From positions 1-8,067 of the forward strand of contig JADDQT010000084.1 of assembly GCA_016781225.1 (NCBI GenBank): 8,067 nt of DNA. Reading direction: 5' to 3'. The position numbers were made by a program, and so were the translations under genes. Below the pieces are notes generated by a model. The model was not told the DNA's origin. It ran no database searches and saw nothing but the letters and a program-made list of their open reading frames with translations. The stretch's first letter is position 1, and the number at the start of each line of letters is the position of its first letter. Positions 1 through 5,780 of the stretch are shown here, piece after piece. The stretch is from Actinomycetota bacterium (lineage in GTDB: Bacteria > Actinomycetota > Acidimicrobiia > Acidimicrobiales > GCA-2861595).

Positions 1-180
1 GCTCCGCAGGCCGAACAGGAGGCCGATGACACCCCCGACGGCGCCCACGGTGGCACCGGTCCTGGCGGCCCGGGCCGCCACCTGGTCGATGGTCTCGTCG
101 CGCGTGTACCCCTGGTAGGCGGCGTAGCCAGCACCGGCAATCCCGCCCAGCAGGGCGTACTTGATGATCTTCTTGGTCAT
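1..180 (-). CDS. Small Gly/Ala-rich probable membrane protein, N-terminal 60 residues
   Basis: This reading frame starts with ATG at 180 and stays open to the left edge, so only the first 60 residues are present and the total length is unknown. The N-terminus is basic (MTKKIIK) and is followed by a hydrophobic Gly/Ala-rich stretch (about residues 8-22). A charged segment comes next (around residues 26-39, with TRDETIDQ), then a second Gly/Val-rich hydrophobic stretch (about 43-58). Two glycine-zipper-like hydrophobic segments suggest membrane association. No family is recognised. No clear Shine-Dalgarno sequence lies upstream of the ATG. It lies downstream of clpX on the same strand, separated by 197 nt of hairpin-rich non-coding DNA, so it is probably not tightly coupled to the Clp operon. 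The coding call rests on the open frame, the sensible start and the coherent composition. Confidence 0.6.
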   Translation of the reverse strand, partial: MTKKIIKYALLGGIAGAGYAAYQGYTRDETIDQVAARAARTGATVGAVGGVIGLLFGLRS

Positions 181-377
181 CCGAAGAAGCTACCCCAATG
201 AAATCGCCGGCGGCCGCCCGAAGCGCCGAAGGCGCTCCCACCGGCTGCCGAGAGAAGCGTTCAGTGCGGAGAGCGAGCGGCAAAGCCGTGAGCCCGGAGC
301 ACGATCAAGCTCGGCGACCAACCTCCGGTTGGGAGCCGATCACCAAGCTCGGCGAGGAAGCTCCGCTTCCGAGCCGA
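181..377. other. Hairpin-rich intergenic region between clpX and the left-edge gene
   Basis: No credible gene is seen here. Besides the duplicated structured unit at 303-380, two simpler hairpins are visible. One is agcgcc-gaa-ggcgct at 222-236 (6-bp stem, 3-nt loop). The other is a weaker cggc-aaa-gccg near 279-289. None is followed by a T-run on either strand, so these are not classic intrinsic terminators, although the region could still slow or end clpX transcription. Short open frames that cross it have shadow-like composition. Confidence 0.6.
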
Positions 378-380
378 TCA
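303..380. repeat. Two consecutive copies of a structured hairpin unit downstream of clpX
   Basis: The plus strand reads tcggc-ga-[6-bp hairpin with TCC loop]-ga-gccga twice. Copy 1 spans 311-339 with inner stem ccaacc/ggttgg. Copy 2 spans 349-377 with inner stem ggaagc/gcttcc. The outer 5-bp stem, the symmetrical GA/GA internal loop and the TCC loop are identical, while the inner stems differ in sequence but stay perfectly paired. Each copy is preceded by a related gatca(cc)aagc leader (from 303 and 339) and followed by gatcac. Copy 2 ends immediately before the clpX stop codon complement at 378-380. On the clpX transcript (minus strand) the loops read GGA and the internal loops TC/TC. It could be a dispersed intergenic repeat or a 3'UTR structure; the sequence alone does not decide. 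Confidence 0.65.
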
Positions 381-1646
381 CGACGCGGCGCGTCTTGGCC
401 GTGTCTCCTTGCCGGTCCGGGGGACCAGGGTGGGGTTGACCTTGTCGAGCACGACCGAACGGTCGATGACGCACTTGCCGATGTCGCTGCGGCTGGGAAG
501 GTCGTACATGACCTCGAGGAGGACCTCCTCCAGGATGGCTCGCAGGCCTCGGGCGCCCGTCCCCCGCAGGAGGGCCTGCTCGGCAACCGCCTCCAAGGCG
601 TCGGGGGTGAGCTCCAGCTCCACATTGTCCAGGTCGAACACCTTGCGGTACTGCTTGATGAGGGCGTTGTTGGGCTCCACGAGGATCCGCACCAGAGCGT
701 CCTTCTCCAAGCTCGACACCGTGCCGATCACCGGCAGGCGGCCCACGAACTCGGGGATGAGGCCGAACTTGAGTAGGTCCTCGGGAAGCACTTCGCTCAG
801 GATCTTGCCCTCGTCCCGATCGTCACTGCGGGCGATCTCGGCCCGGAACCCGATGCCCTTGCGCCCGATTCGGTTCTCCACGATCTTGTCCAACCCGGCG
901 AAGGCGCCGCCGCAGATGAACAGGATGTTGGTGGTGTCGATCTGGATGAACTCCTGGTGCGGGTGCTTGCGCCCCCCCTGGGGCGGGACAGACGCGGTGG
1001 TGCCCTCGAGGATCTTGAGCAAGGCCTGCTGAACTCCCTCCCCGGACACGTCACGGGTGATGGAGGGGTTCTCCGACTTGCGGGCGATCTTGTCGATCTC
1101 GTCGATGTAGATGATGCCCGTCTCGGCCTTCTTGACGTCGTAGTCGGCGGCCTGAATGAGCTTGAGGAGGATGTTCTCAACGTCCTCGCCCACGTAGCCG
1201 GCCTCGGTGAGGGCTGTGGCGTCGGCGATGGCGAACGGCACGTTGAGCATGCGGGCCAGCGTCTGGGCCAGCAGGGTCTTGCCGCAGCCCGTGGGGCCCA
1301 GGAGGAGGATGTTGGACTTGGCCAGCTCCACCTCGCTGTCGTGGTAGGCGTCGGCCTGCACACGCTTGTAGTGGTTGTAGACCGCCACCGACAGCTGCTG
1401 CTTGGCCTTGTCCTGGCCGATGACGTAGTCGTTCAGGAACTGGTGGATCTCCTTGGGCTTCGGCAGCTCGTCGAAGCGCATCTCGGAGGTCTCGGCCAGC
1501 TCCTCCTCGATGATGTCGTTGCAGAGGTCGATGCACTCGTCGCAGATGTACACGCCGGGCCCGGCGATGAGCTTCTTGACCTGCTTCTGGGACTTGCCGC
1601 AGAAGCTGCACTTGACGAGCTCTCCCCCGTCTCCGAACTTCGCCAC
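378..1646 (-). CDS. clpX: ATP-dependent Clp protease ATP-binding subunit ClpX
   Basis: ClpX is the hexameric AAA+ unfoldase that recognises tagged proteins, unfolds them and threads them into the ClpP chamber in the cytoplasm. All hallmarks are visible in this 422-residue protein, the usual length. The N-terminal zinc-binding domain has C13/C16 and C35/C38. Walker A is GPTGCGKT (117-124), the pore-1 loop is GYVG (150-153) and Walker B is around IIYIDEID (178-185). The RKH loop lies at 226-228 and the IGF loop that docks on ClpP at 265-267. The box VII arginine is in EFVGR (R303) and the sensor-2 motif is GARG (364-367). The start is GTG at 1646, chosen because GGGGGAGG lies 6 nt upstream. It begins 27 nt after the clpP stop, so it is the last gene of the tig-clpP-clpX operon. 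The tail is short, basic and unremarkable. Confidence 0.98.
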   Translation of the reverse strand: MAKFGDGGELVKCSFCGKSQKQVKKLIAGPGVYICDECIDLCNDIIEEELAETSEMRFDELPKPKEIHQFLNDYVIGQDKAKQQLSVAVYNHYKRVQADAYHDSEVELAKSNILLLGPTGCGKTLLAQTLARMLNVPFAIADATALTEAGYVGEDVENILLKLIQAADYDVKKAETGIIYIDEIDKIARKSENPSITRDVSGEGVQQALLKILEGTTASVPPQGGRKHPHQEFIQIDTTNILFICGGAFAGLDKIVENRIGRKGIGFRAEIARSDDRDEGKILSEVLPEDLLKFGLIPEFVGRLPVIGTVSSLEKDALVRILVEPNNALIKQYRKVFDLDNVELELTPDALEAVAEQALLRGTGARGLRAILEEVLLEVMYDLPSRSDIGKCVIDRSVVLDKVNPTLVPRTGKETRPRRAAS

Positions 1647-1652
1647 CAGCCG

Positions 1653-1660
1653 CCTCCCCC
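1653..1660 (-). promoter_or_regulatory. Strong Shine-Dalgarno sequence of clpX
   Basis: On the minus strand GGGGGAGG precedes the GTG start of clpX by 6 nt, inside the 27-nt clpP-clpX gap. It fixes the clpX start and implies independent ribosome entry, unlike the clpP start, which is coupled to tig. Confidence 0.8.
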
Positions 1661-1673
1661 GTTTCCGATCCGC

Positions 1674-2324
1674 TCAGTTCACGCCGGCAACTTGTGGGAG
1701 GTCCACCAGCTCCCGAGTGCTGAGCACCTCGTCGATGATGCCGTACTGCTGGGCCTCCTCGGCGCTCATGATGAAGTCCCGATCGGTGTCGTCCCTGATG
1801 CGCTCTATGGACTGGCCGGTGTCGTGGGCCAGCACCTTGTTGAGGAGGTCCCTCATGCGCAGGATCTCCTTGGCCTGGATCTCGATGTCCGCAGCCTGGC
1901 CCGCCGCGCCCCCGTAGGGCTGGTGGATGAGGATGCGGGCATGGGGCAGCGCATAACGCTTGCCCGTGGTGCCCCCGGCCAACAGCACTGCTGCCGCCGA
2001 AGCCGCCTGGCCGTAGCAGAACGTCGAGATGTCGTTCTTCACGTACTTCATGGTGTCGTATATGGCGAACAGGGCGCTGATCTCACCCCCGGGCGAGTTG
2101 ATGTAGAGGCTGATCTCCTTGTCGGGGTTCTCGGCCTCCAGGAACAGCATCTGGGCCGATATGAGGTTGGCGATGGTGTCGTCGATGGGCGTGCCCAGGA
2201 AGACGATGTTCTCCTTCAGCAACCGGGAGTAGAGGTCGTAGGAGCGTTCGCCGCGGTTGTCCCGCTCGACGACCATGGGGACCAGGTAGTTGTAGGCGGG
2301 CCCCGCAGACGATGTCGCAGTCAC
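1674..2324 (-). CDS. clpP: ATP-dependent Clp protease proteolytic subunit (ClpP2-like)
   Basis: ClpP is the serine peptidase that forms the tetradecameric chamber degrading substrates delivered by ClpX or ClpC. The 216-residue product has the full triad: Ser109 in GQAASAAA, His134 in ILIHQP and Asp183 in TDRDF. INSPGG (75-80) and the PHARILIHQP segment are also intact. The GQAASAAAVLLA block and the YLVP N-terminus resemble mycobacterial ClpP2 rather than ClpP1, which has GMAASMGEFLLA. Many actinobacteria carry clpP1 and clpP2 side by side here; this locus has only one copy. The start is GTG at 2324, overlapping the tig TGA as GTGA, which implies translational coupling. A GGGGA stretch about 7 nt upstream could help. 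A later ATG at residue 17 would remove part of the N-terminal region that forms the axial gate, so it is less likely. Confidence 0.97.
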   Translation of the reverse strand: MTATSSAGPAYNYLVPMVVERDNRGERSYDLYSRLLKENIVFLGTPIDDTIANLISAQMLFLEAENPDKEISLYINSPGGEISALFAIYDTMKYVKNDISTFCYGQAASAAAVLLAGGTTGKRYALPHARILIHQPYGGAAGQAADIEIQAKEILRMRDLLNKVLAHDTGQSIERIRDDTDRDFIMSAEEAQQYGIIDEVLSTRELVDLPQVAGVN

Positions 2325-3673
2325 TCTGGCGTCCCCACTCCCCCGGCCGGCTCATCGGCCGCTTCGCTCTGTTCGAAGAGGTCGGCCCGGTCGACGGGAC
2401 GATCCTCCTGGTCGACGATCTCCACGTGCTCGACGAGCCACTCGAGGGCCTTCGCCTTGCGCACGTCCGAGCGTACCGTAGGAATGGCATCGGCATCGTC
2501 GAGGTGGCGGCGCACCCGGGCGGCGTCCTGGCCGATGCGCTCACCGATCCGGGCGATCTCGGCGTCGATCTCCTCCGCGGTCGCTTCAAGGCCCTCGGCG
2601 TCGGCCAGGGCCCGCAGGGCCAGCTCGGCCTTCACGCCCTGGATGGCGTCGGCCCGGATCTGCTCGACCAGCTCCTCCTCGCTGGCGCCCACGCTGTCCA
2701 GGTACTGCGGCAGGGTCGTGCGCTGGGCCTCCAGCCGGCGCCCGAGCTCTTCCAGGCGGCGTTCCATCTCCGGACGGACCAGGGCGTCGGGCATCTCGAG
2801 GTCGACCAGCTCGGCGAGCGCCTTGACGACCTCCTCGCGCAGCGCCAGGGAGGACTGCATCCGCTTGAGACCGGAGATCCTCCTGGTGGTGTCGGCCCGC
2901 AGCTCCTCCAGGGTCTCGAACTCGGACACCTCGCTCGCCCACTCGTCGGTGACCTCGGGGAGCGCCTTCTCCTTCACGTCCTTCACCAGCACCCGAACCG
3001 ACACGGGCTCGCCGTCGTCCACCTCGGCATCGAAGGTGACGATGTTGCCCACCTTGGTGCCCCGGAGCTGGTCGTCGAGCTTCGGGGCCAGGTTGGCGGT
3101 GCCCACCTCGTAGAGGTAGTCGTCCACGCTCAAGCCAGGTACCGCTTCCCCGTCTCTCTCGGCGTGCAGGTCGATCGTGACGTGATCCCGATCCTGCACT
3201 GGTCGGCTCACGGCTTTCAGCTCAGCGAACTGGTCCCGCAGCCGGTCGATCTGTCGTTCCACGTCCTCTTCGGTCGCCCGTGGCGAGGGGATGGCCACCT
3301 TCAAGCCCTTGTAGCCGGCGATGGACACCTCGGGGCGCACCTCCACCACGGCGTCGAAGGTCACCGGGCCCTGCTGCTGGCCAGCGGTGATGTCGATCTC
3401 CGGCTGGGCGATGGCATCCACCTCGGTCTGGCGCAGCGCCTCGGCGTAGTAGTCCGGAAGCGACTCCCGCAGCGCCTCCTGGCGCGCCGCCTCCACGCCG
3501 ATGCGTGCCTCGAGGAGCCGCCGGGGAGTCTTCCCCGGCCGGAAGCCCGGAACCCGCACCTCGCTCGAGATCTTGCGGAAGGCGGCGTCCACCGCCTTTT
3601 CGAATTCCTGCTCCTCGACCTCGACCGAGAGCTTGACCTTGTTGCCCTCCAGGGGCTCGACGACCGCTCTCAT
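2321..3673 (-). CDS. tig: Trigger factor (ribosome-associated chaperone, FKBP-type PPIase)
   Basis: Trigger factor binds at the ribosome exit tunnel and shields nascent chains. From the ATG at 3673 the product is 450 residues, normal for the family. The N-terminal ribosome-binding domain (about 1-110) opens with VEPLEGNKVKLSVEVEE and contains the signature loop GFRPGKTP (43-50). An FKBP-like prolyl isomerase domain lies at about 160-240 and is followed by the long, charged, helical SurA-like chaperone domain. The last 25 or so residues are acidic and Pro/Gly-rich. The frame stays open another 72 codons upstream to 3889, but that stretch is Arg-rich and unlike trigger factor, so the start at 3673 fits the family best. 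GTG at 3685 is possible, and neither start has a clear Shine-Dalgarno sequence. It is the first gene of the operon with clpP and clpX. Confidence 0.96.
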   Translation of the reverse strand: MRAVVEPLEGNKVKLSVEVEEQEFEKAVDAAFRKISSEVRVPGFRPGKTPRRLLEARIGVEAARQEALRESLPDYYAEALRQTEVDAIAQPEIDITAGQQQGPVTFDAVVEVRPEVSIAGYKGLKVAIPSPRATEEDVERQIDRLRDQFAELKAVSRPVQDRDHVTIDLHAERDGEAVPGLSVDDYLYEVGTANLAPKLDDQLRGTKVGNIVTFDAEVDDGEPVSVRVLVKDVKEKALPEVTDEWASEVSEFETLEELRADTTRRISGLKRMQSSLALREEVVKALAELVDLEMPDALVRPEMERRLEELGRRLEAQRTTLPQYLDSVGASEEELVEQIRADAIQGVKAELALRALADAEGLEATAEEIDAEIARIGERIGQDAARVRRHLDDADAIPTVRSDVRKAKALEWLVEHVEIVDQEDRPVDRADLFEQSEAADEPAGGVGTPE

Positions 3674-3683
3674 CAAGACCGAC

Positions 3684-3689
3684 ACTCTA
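3684..3689 (-). promoter_or_regulatory. Possible -10 element (TAGAGT) close to the tig start
   Basis: On the minus strand TAGAGT fits the actinobacterial TANNNT -10 pattern and ends 10 nt before the tig ATG at 3673. A transcript from it would have almost no leader, which agrees with the absence of a Shine-Dalgarno sequence. No convincing -35 box is seen, so this is weak. The rest of 3674-3908 holds no gene or other clear signal. Confidence 0.3.
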
Positions 3690-3908
3690 CCGGTCGCCCG
3701 TACGCGGCCTCGTCGACCCCTTCGACGCGCGCCGCGGCTCACTCGCCGAGGGCCGTGCCCGCCGGACCGGTTGGAATGCTCGACGAGTTGCAGTTTGGAC
3801 GGGCAAACCTCGGGGTACCGTGGCGTTCCATGGTCCCGGACCTGTGACGAACAATGGGCTCCATCGCCGCGCCAGACCCCGTACCTCATAGCTCCGGGAT
3901 CGACGCCG

Positions 3909-4453
3909 GAGCTGCTTTCAGACGGTGAGGTCTATGGGATGTTGTGCTCCTTGAGCCACCGGGCCAGCACCAAGCTCGGAGACGAGGACGTGCGGTTTCT
4001 GGGAATCCTCGCCCAGGTCGTCGCCGAGGAGGTGGAGACCGAGCGAGCTCAGCTTCGTGAGGTGCGGCAACGGCGCGCTCGGATCGAGGCTGCCACCGCC
4101 GGCCGGGGATTGAGCATGGCCTTCCAGCCCATTGTCCAGCTGCGCACGATGGAGACGGCCGGCGTCGAGGCCCTGGCTCGCTTCGAGGACGCCGCCCGCA
4201 CTCCGGACACGTGGTTCGCCGACGCCACCGAGGTGGGACTGGGCCTCGAGGTCTCCACCATGGGCTCTACTGCTCGGACCTACGGGATCGAGACCTTCAT
4301 GAGCCTGCCGCTGCTGGGCCCGACCGGAGAGATCGTCGGCACCCTCTGCGCCCTGAGCCGGGCCAAGCGACCCTTAGCGACCGCGTCGTCGCCGAGGTGC
4401 AGCTTCTCGCCCGCCTCCTCGCCTCCCACGCCATCGGCGCTTCTCACACCTAG
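3909..4453 (+). pseudogene. Decayed GAF/EAL signalling gene(s): GAF end, EAL start, second GAF end with frameshift
   Basis: Three domain pieces follow one another. At 3909-4040 is the C-terminal end of a GAF domain (DGEVYGMLCSLS, then DEDVRFLGILAQVVAEEVE). At about 4041-4250 a linker leads into the first part of an EAL phosphodiesterase domain (AFQPIVQLRTMETAGVEALARF, through WFADATEVGLGLE). The EAL domain then stops abruptly and continues at about 4252 as the middle of another GAF domain (YGIETFMSLPLLGPTGEIVG, TLCALSRAKRPL). Near 4375 one base appears to be missing: the GAF end (LSDRVVAEVQLLARLLASHAI) resumes in another frame and stops at TAG 4451-4453. Most of the EAL domain and both GAF N-termini are absent and no proper start is visible. 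Intact relatives would sense a ligand and hydrolyse cyclic di-GMP. The two GAF ends are related but diverged, so the locus looks like fused remnants of two paralogues. Confidence 0.75.
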
Positions 4454-4475
4454 AGGAAACGGCTTCCCCATCGCC

Positions 4476-4481
4476 TACGCT
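4476..4481 (+). promoter_or_regulatory. Possible -10 element (TACGCT) for the tRNA pair
   Basis: TACGCT fits TANNNT and ends 11 nt before the first base of tRNA-Pro, a sensible distance for a precursor with a short 5' leader. No good -35 box is seen 16-18 nt further upstream, so support is weak. Confidence 0.3.
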
Positions 4482-4492
4482 CTGGTGGCGAC

Positions 4493-4566
4493 CGGGGAGT
4501 GGCGCAGCTTGGTAGCGCTCCTGCTTTGGGGGCAGGCGGTCGGGGGTTCGAATCCCCCCTCCCCGA
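4493..4566 (+). tRNA. tRNA-Pro (anticodon UGG)
   Basis: The cloverleaf is complete. The acceptor stem CGGGGAG pairs with CTCCCCG and the discriminator is A. The D arm has GCGC stems around AGCTTGGTA. The anticodon arm is CCTGC-TTTGGGG-GCAGG, giving anticodon TGG, and the T arm is GGGGG-TTCGAAT-CCCCC. The 3' CCA is not encoded (cggc follows) and must be added after transcription. UGG can read most or all proline codons by wobble. Confidence 0.97.
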
Positions 4567-4567
4567 C

Positions 4568-4582
4568 GGCTACGGTTTAGCC
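4568..4582 (+). other. Small hairpin filling the tRNA-Pro/tRNA-Gly spacer
   Basis: The 20-nt spacer between the tRNAs contains ggcta-cggtt-tagcc, a perfect 5-bp stem with a 5-nt loop. It probably separates the two tRNAs in a shared precursor. It lacks a T-run, so it is unlikely to be a terminator. Confidence 0.45.
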
Positions 4583-4586
4583 ATCT

Positions 4587-4660
4587 GCGGGTGTAGCTCA
4601 ACGGTAGAGCTCCAGCCTTCCAAGCTGGTGACGCGGGTTCGACACCCGTCACCCGCTCCA
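4587..4660 (+). tRNA. tRNA-Gly (anticodon UCC)
   Basis: The acceptor stem GCGGGTG pairs with CACCCGC, followed by discriminator T and an encoded CCA at 4658-4660. The D arm is GCTC-AACGGTA-GAGC. The anticodon arm is CCAGC-CTTCCAA-GCTGG, giving anticodon TCC (Gly). The T arm is GCGGG-TTCGACA-CCCGT with a G-U first pair. Unlike its neighbour, this gene encodes CCA. It is probably co-transcribed with tRNA-Pro and possibly with the menC-like gene that starts 11 nt later. Confidence 0.97.
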
Positions 4661-4671
4661 GTACCACTTTC

Positions 4672-5778
4672 ATGAGGCTCAGCGGTGTAGAGCTGCGGCG
4701 GCTTCGCCTGCCTCTGGTGGCGCCGTTCCGCACCGGTCTGGGTCAGACCTCGGTGCGCGACGCCCTGCTGGTGAAGATCAGCACTCCGGACGGCGAAGGT
4801 TGGGGCGAGTGCACGGCCATGGCCGAGCCCACCTACACCTCGGAGTACGTGGAAGGCGCCCACCACGTCCTTCGACACCACCTGGTGCCGCGTCTGTTGG
4901 CCCAACCACACCTCACGGCCGAGGGCGTCGGCCCGGCGCTGGCCGCGGTCAAAGGCCATCCCATGGCCAAGTGCGCGCTGGAGATGGCGGTGCTCGACGC
5001 GGAGCTGCGCGCCACGGCCACGTCGCTGGCGCACCACCTGGGTGCCGTGCGGGACACAGTGGAGGCGGGTGTGGCCGTGGGCTTGACAGCGTCGTTGCCC
5101 GAGCTCCTGCAAACGGTGGGTTGTTTCCTCGAGGCCGGATACCGCCGGGTCAAGTTGAAGGTGCAGCCCGGATGGGACGTGGAGCCGGTGCGGGCAGTAC
5201 GGGAGCGCTTTGGTGACGTGGCCCTGCACGTGGACGCCAACGGCGCCTACCGGCCCGGCGACACCGAGCAGCTGCGCCGGCTGGACGCCTTTTCCCTGAT
5301 GATGATCGAGCAACCATTCGCTGCTGACGAGCTGACCGCCCACGCCGACCTCGCCCGACAGATCCGCACGCCCGTCTGCCTCGACGAGTCCATCACGTCG
5401 GCAGCGTCGGCAGGCTTGGCCGTCGCCTCCGGAGCGGCCGCCATCGTGAACGTGAAGGCTCCCCGCATGGGTGGATACCTGGAGGCGCGCCGCGTCCACG
5501 ACCTATGCCGGCGAGCCGGCGTCGCCGTGTGGTGCGGCGGCATGCTCGAGACCGGAGTGGGCCGCGCCGCCAACCTGGCCCTTGCCGCCCTTCCCGGCTT
5601 CACCCTTCCGGGCGACCTCTCCGCCTCCGACCGCTACTACCGAACCGACATCACGCCGCCCTTCGTCCTCCATGACGGACAGCTACGAGTACCCGACGGA
5701 CCCGGCCTCGGAGTGGAGGTGATCGACGAGGTGGTCGAGGCGTGCACCACCTCGGTGGAGCACGTCGGACGCGACTGA
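4672..5778 (+). CDS. menC: o-Succinylbenzoate synthase-like enolase-superfamily enzyme
   Basis: This 368-residue protein belongs to the muconate-lactonising subgroup of the enolase superfamily. MenC dehydrates SHCHC to o-succinylbenzoate in menaquinone synthesis, the usual quinone route in actinobacteria. The N-terminal capping domain (1-125) begins with PLVAPFRTGLGQ. The barrel carries the KxK acid/base pair (K161, K163 in VKLKV), metal ligands D188 (HVDANGAY), E213 (MIEQPF) and D238 (CLDES), and the opposite catalytic lysine K262 in NVKAPRMGG. The C-terminal GGMLETGVGR and LPGDLSASDRYY segments are typical of MenC and N-acylamino-acid racemases, which share this fold and often both activities. 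No other menaquinone gene is visible, so the racemase alternative stays open. The start at 4672 fits the family N-terminus, yet it has no Shine-Dalgarno sequence and lies 11 nt after tRNA-Gly. Confidence 0.88.
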   Translation: MRLSGVELRRLRLPLVAPFRTGLGQTSVRDALLVKISTPDGEGWGECTAMAEPTYTSEYVEGAHHVLRHHLVPRLLAQPHLTAEGVGPALAAVKGHPMAKCALEMAVLDAELRATATSLAHHLGAVRDTVEAGVAVGLTASLPELLQTVGCFLEAGYRRVKLKVQPGWDVEPVRAVRERFGDVALHVDANGAYRPGDTEQLRRLDAFSLMMIEQPFAADELTAHADLARQIRTPVCLDESITSAASAGLAVASGAAAIVNVKAPRMGGYLEARRVHDLCRRAGVAVWCGGMLETGVGRAANLALAALPGFTLPGDLSASDRYYRTDITPPFVLHDGQLRVPDGPGLGVEVIDEVVEACTTSVEHVGRD

Positions 5779-5780
5779 CG

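Noticed and set aside
303..377. The paired repeat read as a CRISPR array or as an intrinsic terminator of clpX
   Set aside because: There are only two units, with no constant repeat plus unique spacer arrangement and no cas gene. No T-run follows the hairpins on either strand.
161..776. Plus-strand frames of 92 and 192 codons crossing the clpX end and the hairpin region
   Set aside because: They run through hairpins and antisense to the conserved clpX C-terminus, and have Arg/Ser/Pro-rich shadow composition without motifs.
957..3113. A very long plus-strand open frame (718 codons) opposite clpX, clpP and tig
   Set aside because: It lies antisense to three intact, highly conserved genes. Its composition (Val/Leu/Gly/His- then Ser/Arg-rich) is what high-GC codon structure produces on the opposite strand. 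No family or motif is visible.
2312..3847. A 511-codon plus-strand open frame opposite tig
   Set aside because: It is antisense to trigger factor, low in complexity and rich in His/Leu/Gly, with no recognisable motif.
3674..3889. An N-terminal extension of trigger factor by 72 residues, in frame up to 3889
   Set aside because: The extra stretch is Arg/Gly-rich and unlike any trigger factor N-terminus, while the family start matches exactly at 3673.
4570..5499. A 309-codon minus-strand frame opposite menC and tRNA-Gly
   Set aside because: It runs across a tRNA gene and opposite conserved menC active-site residues; its composition is that of a shadow frame.
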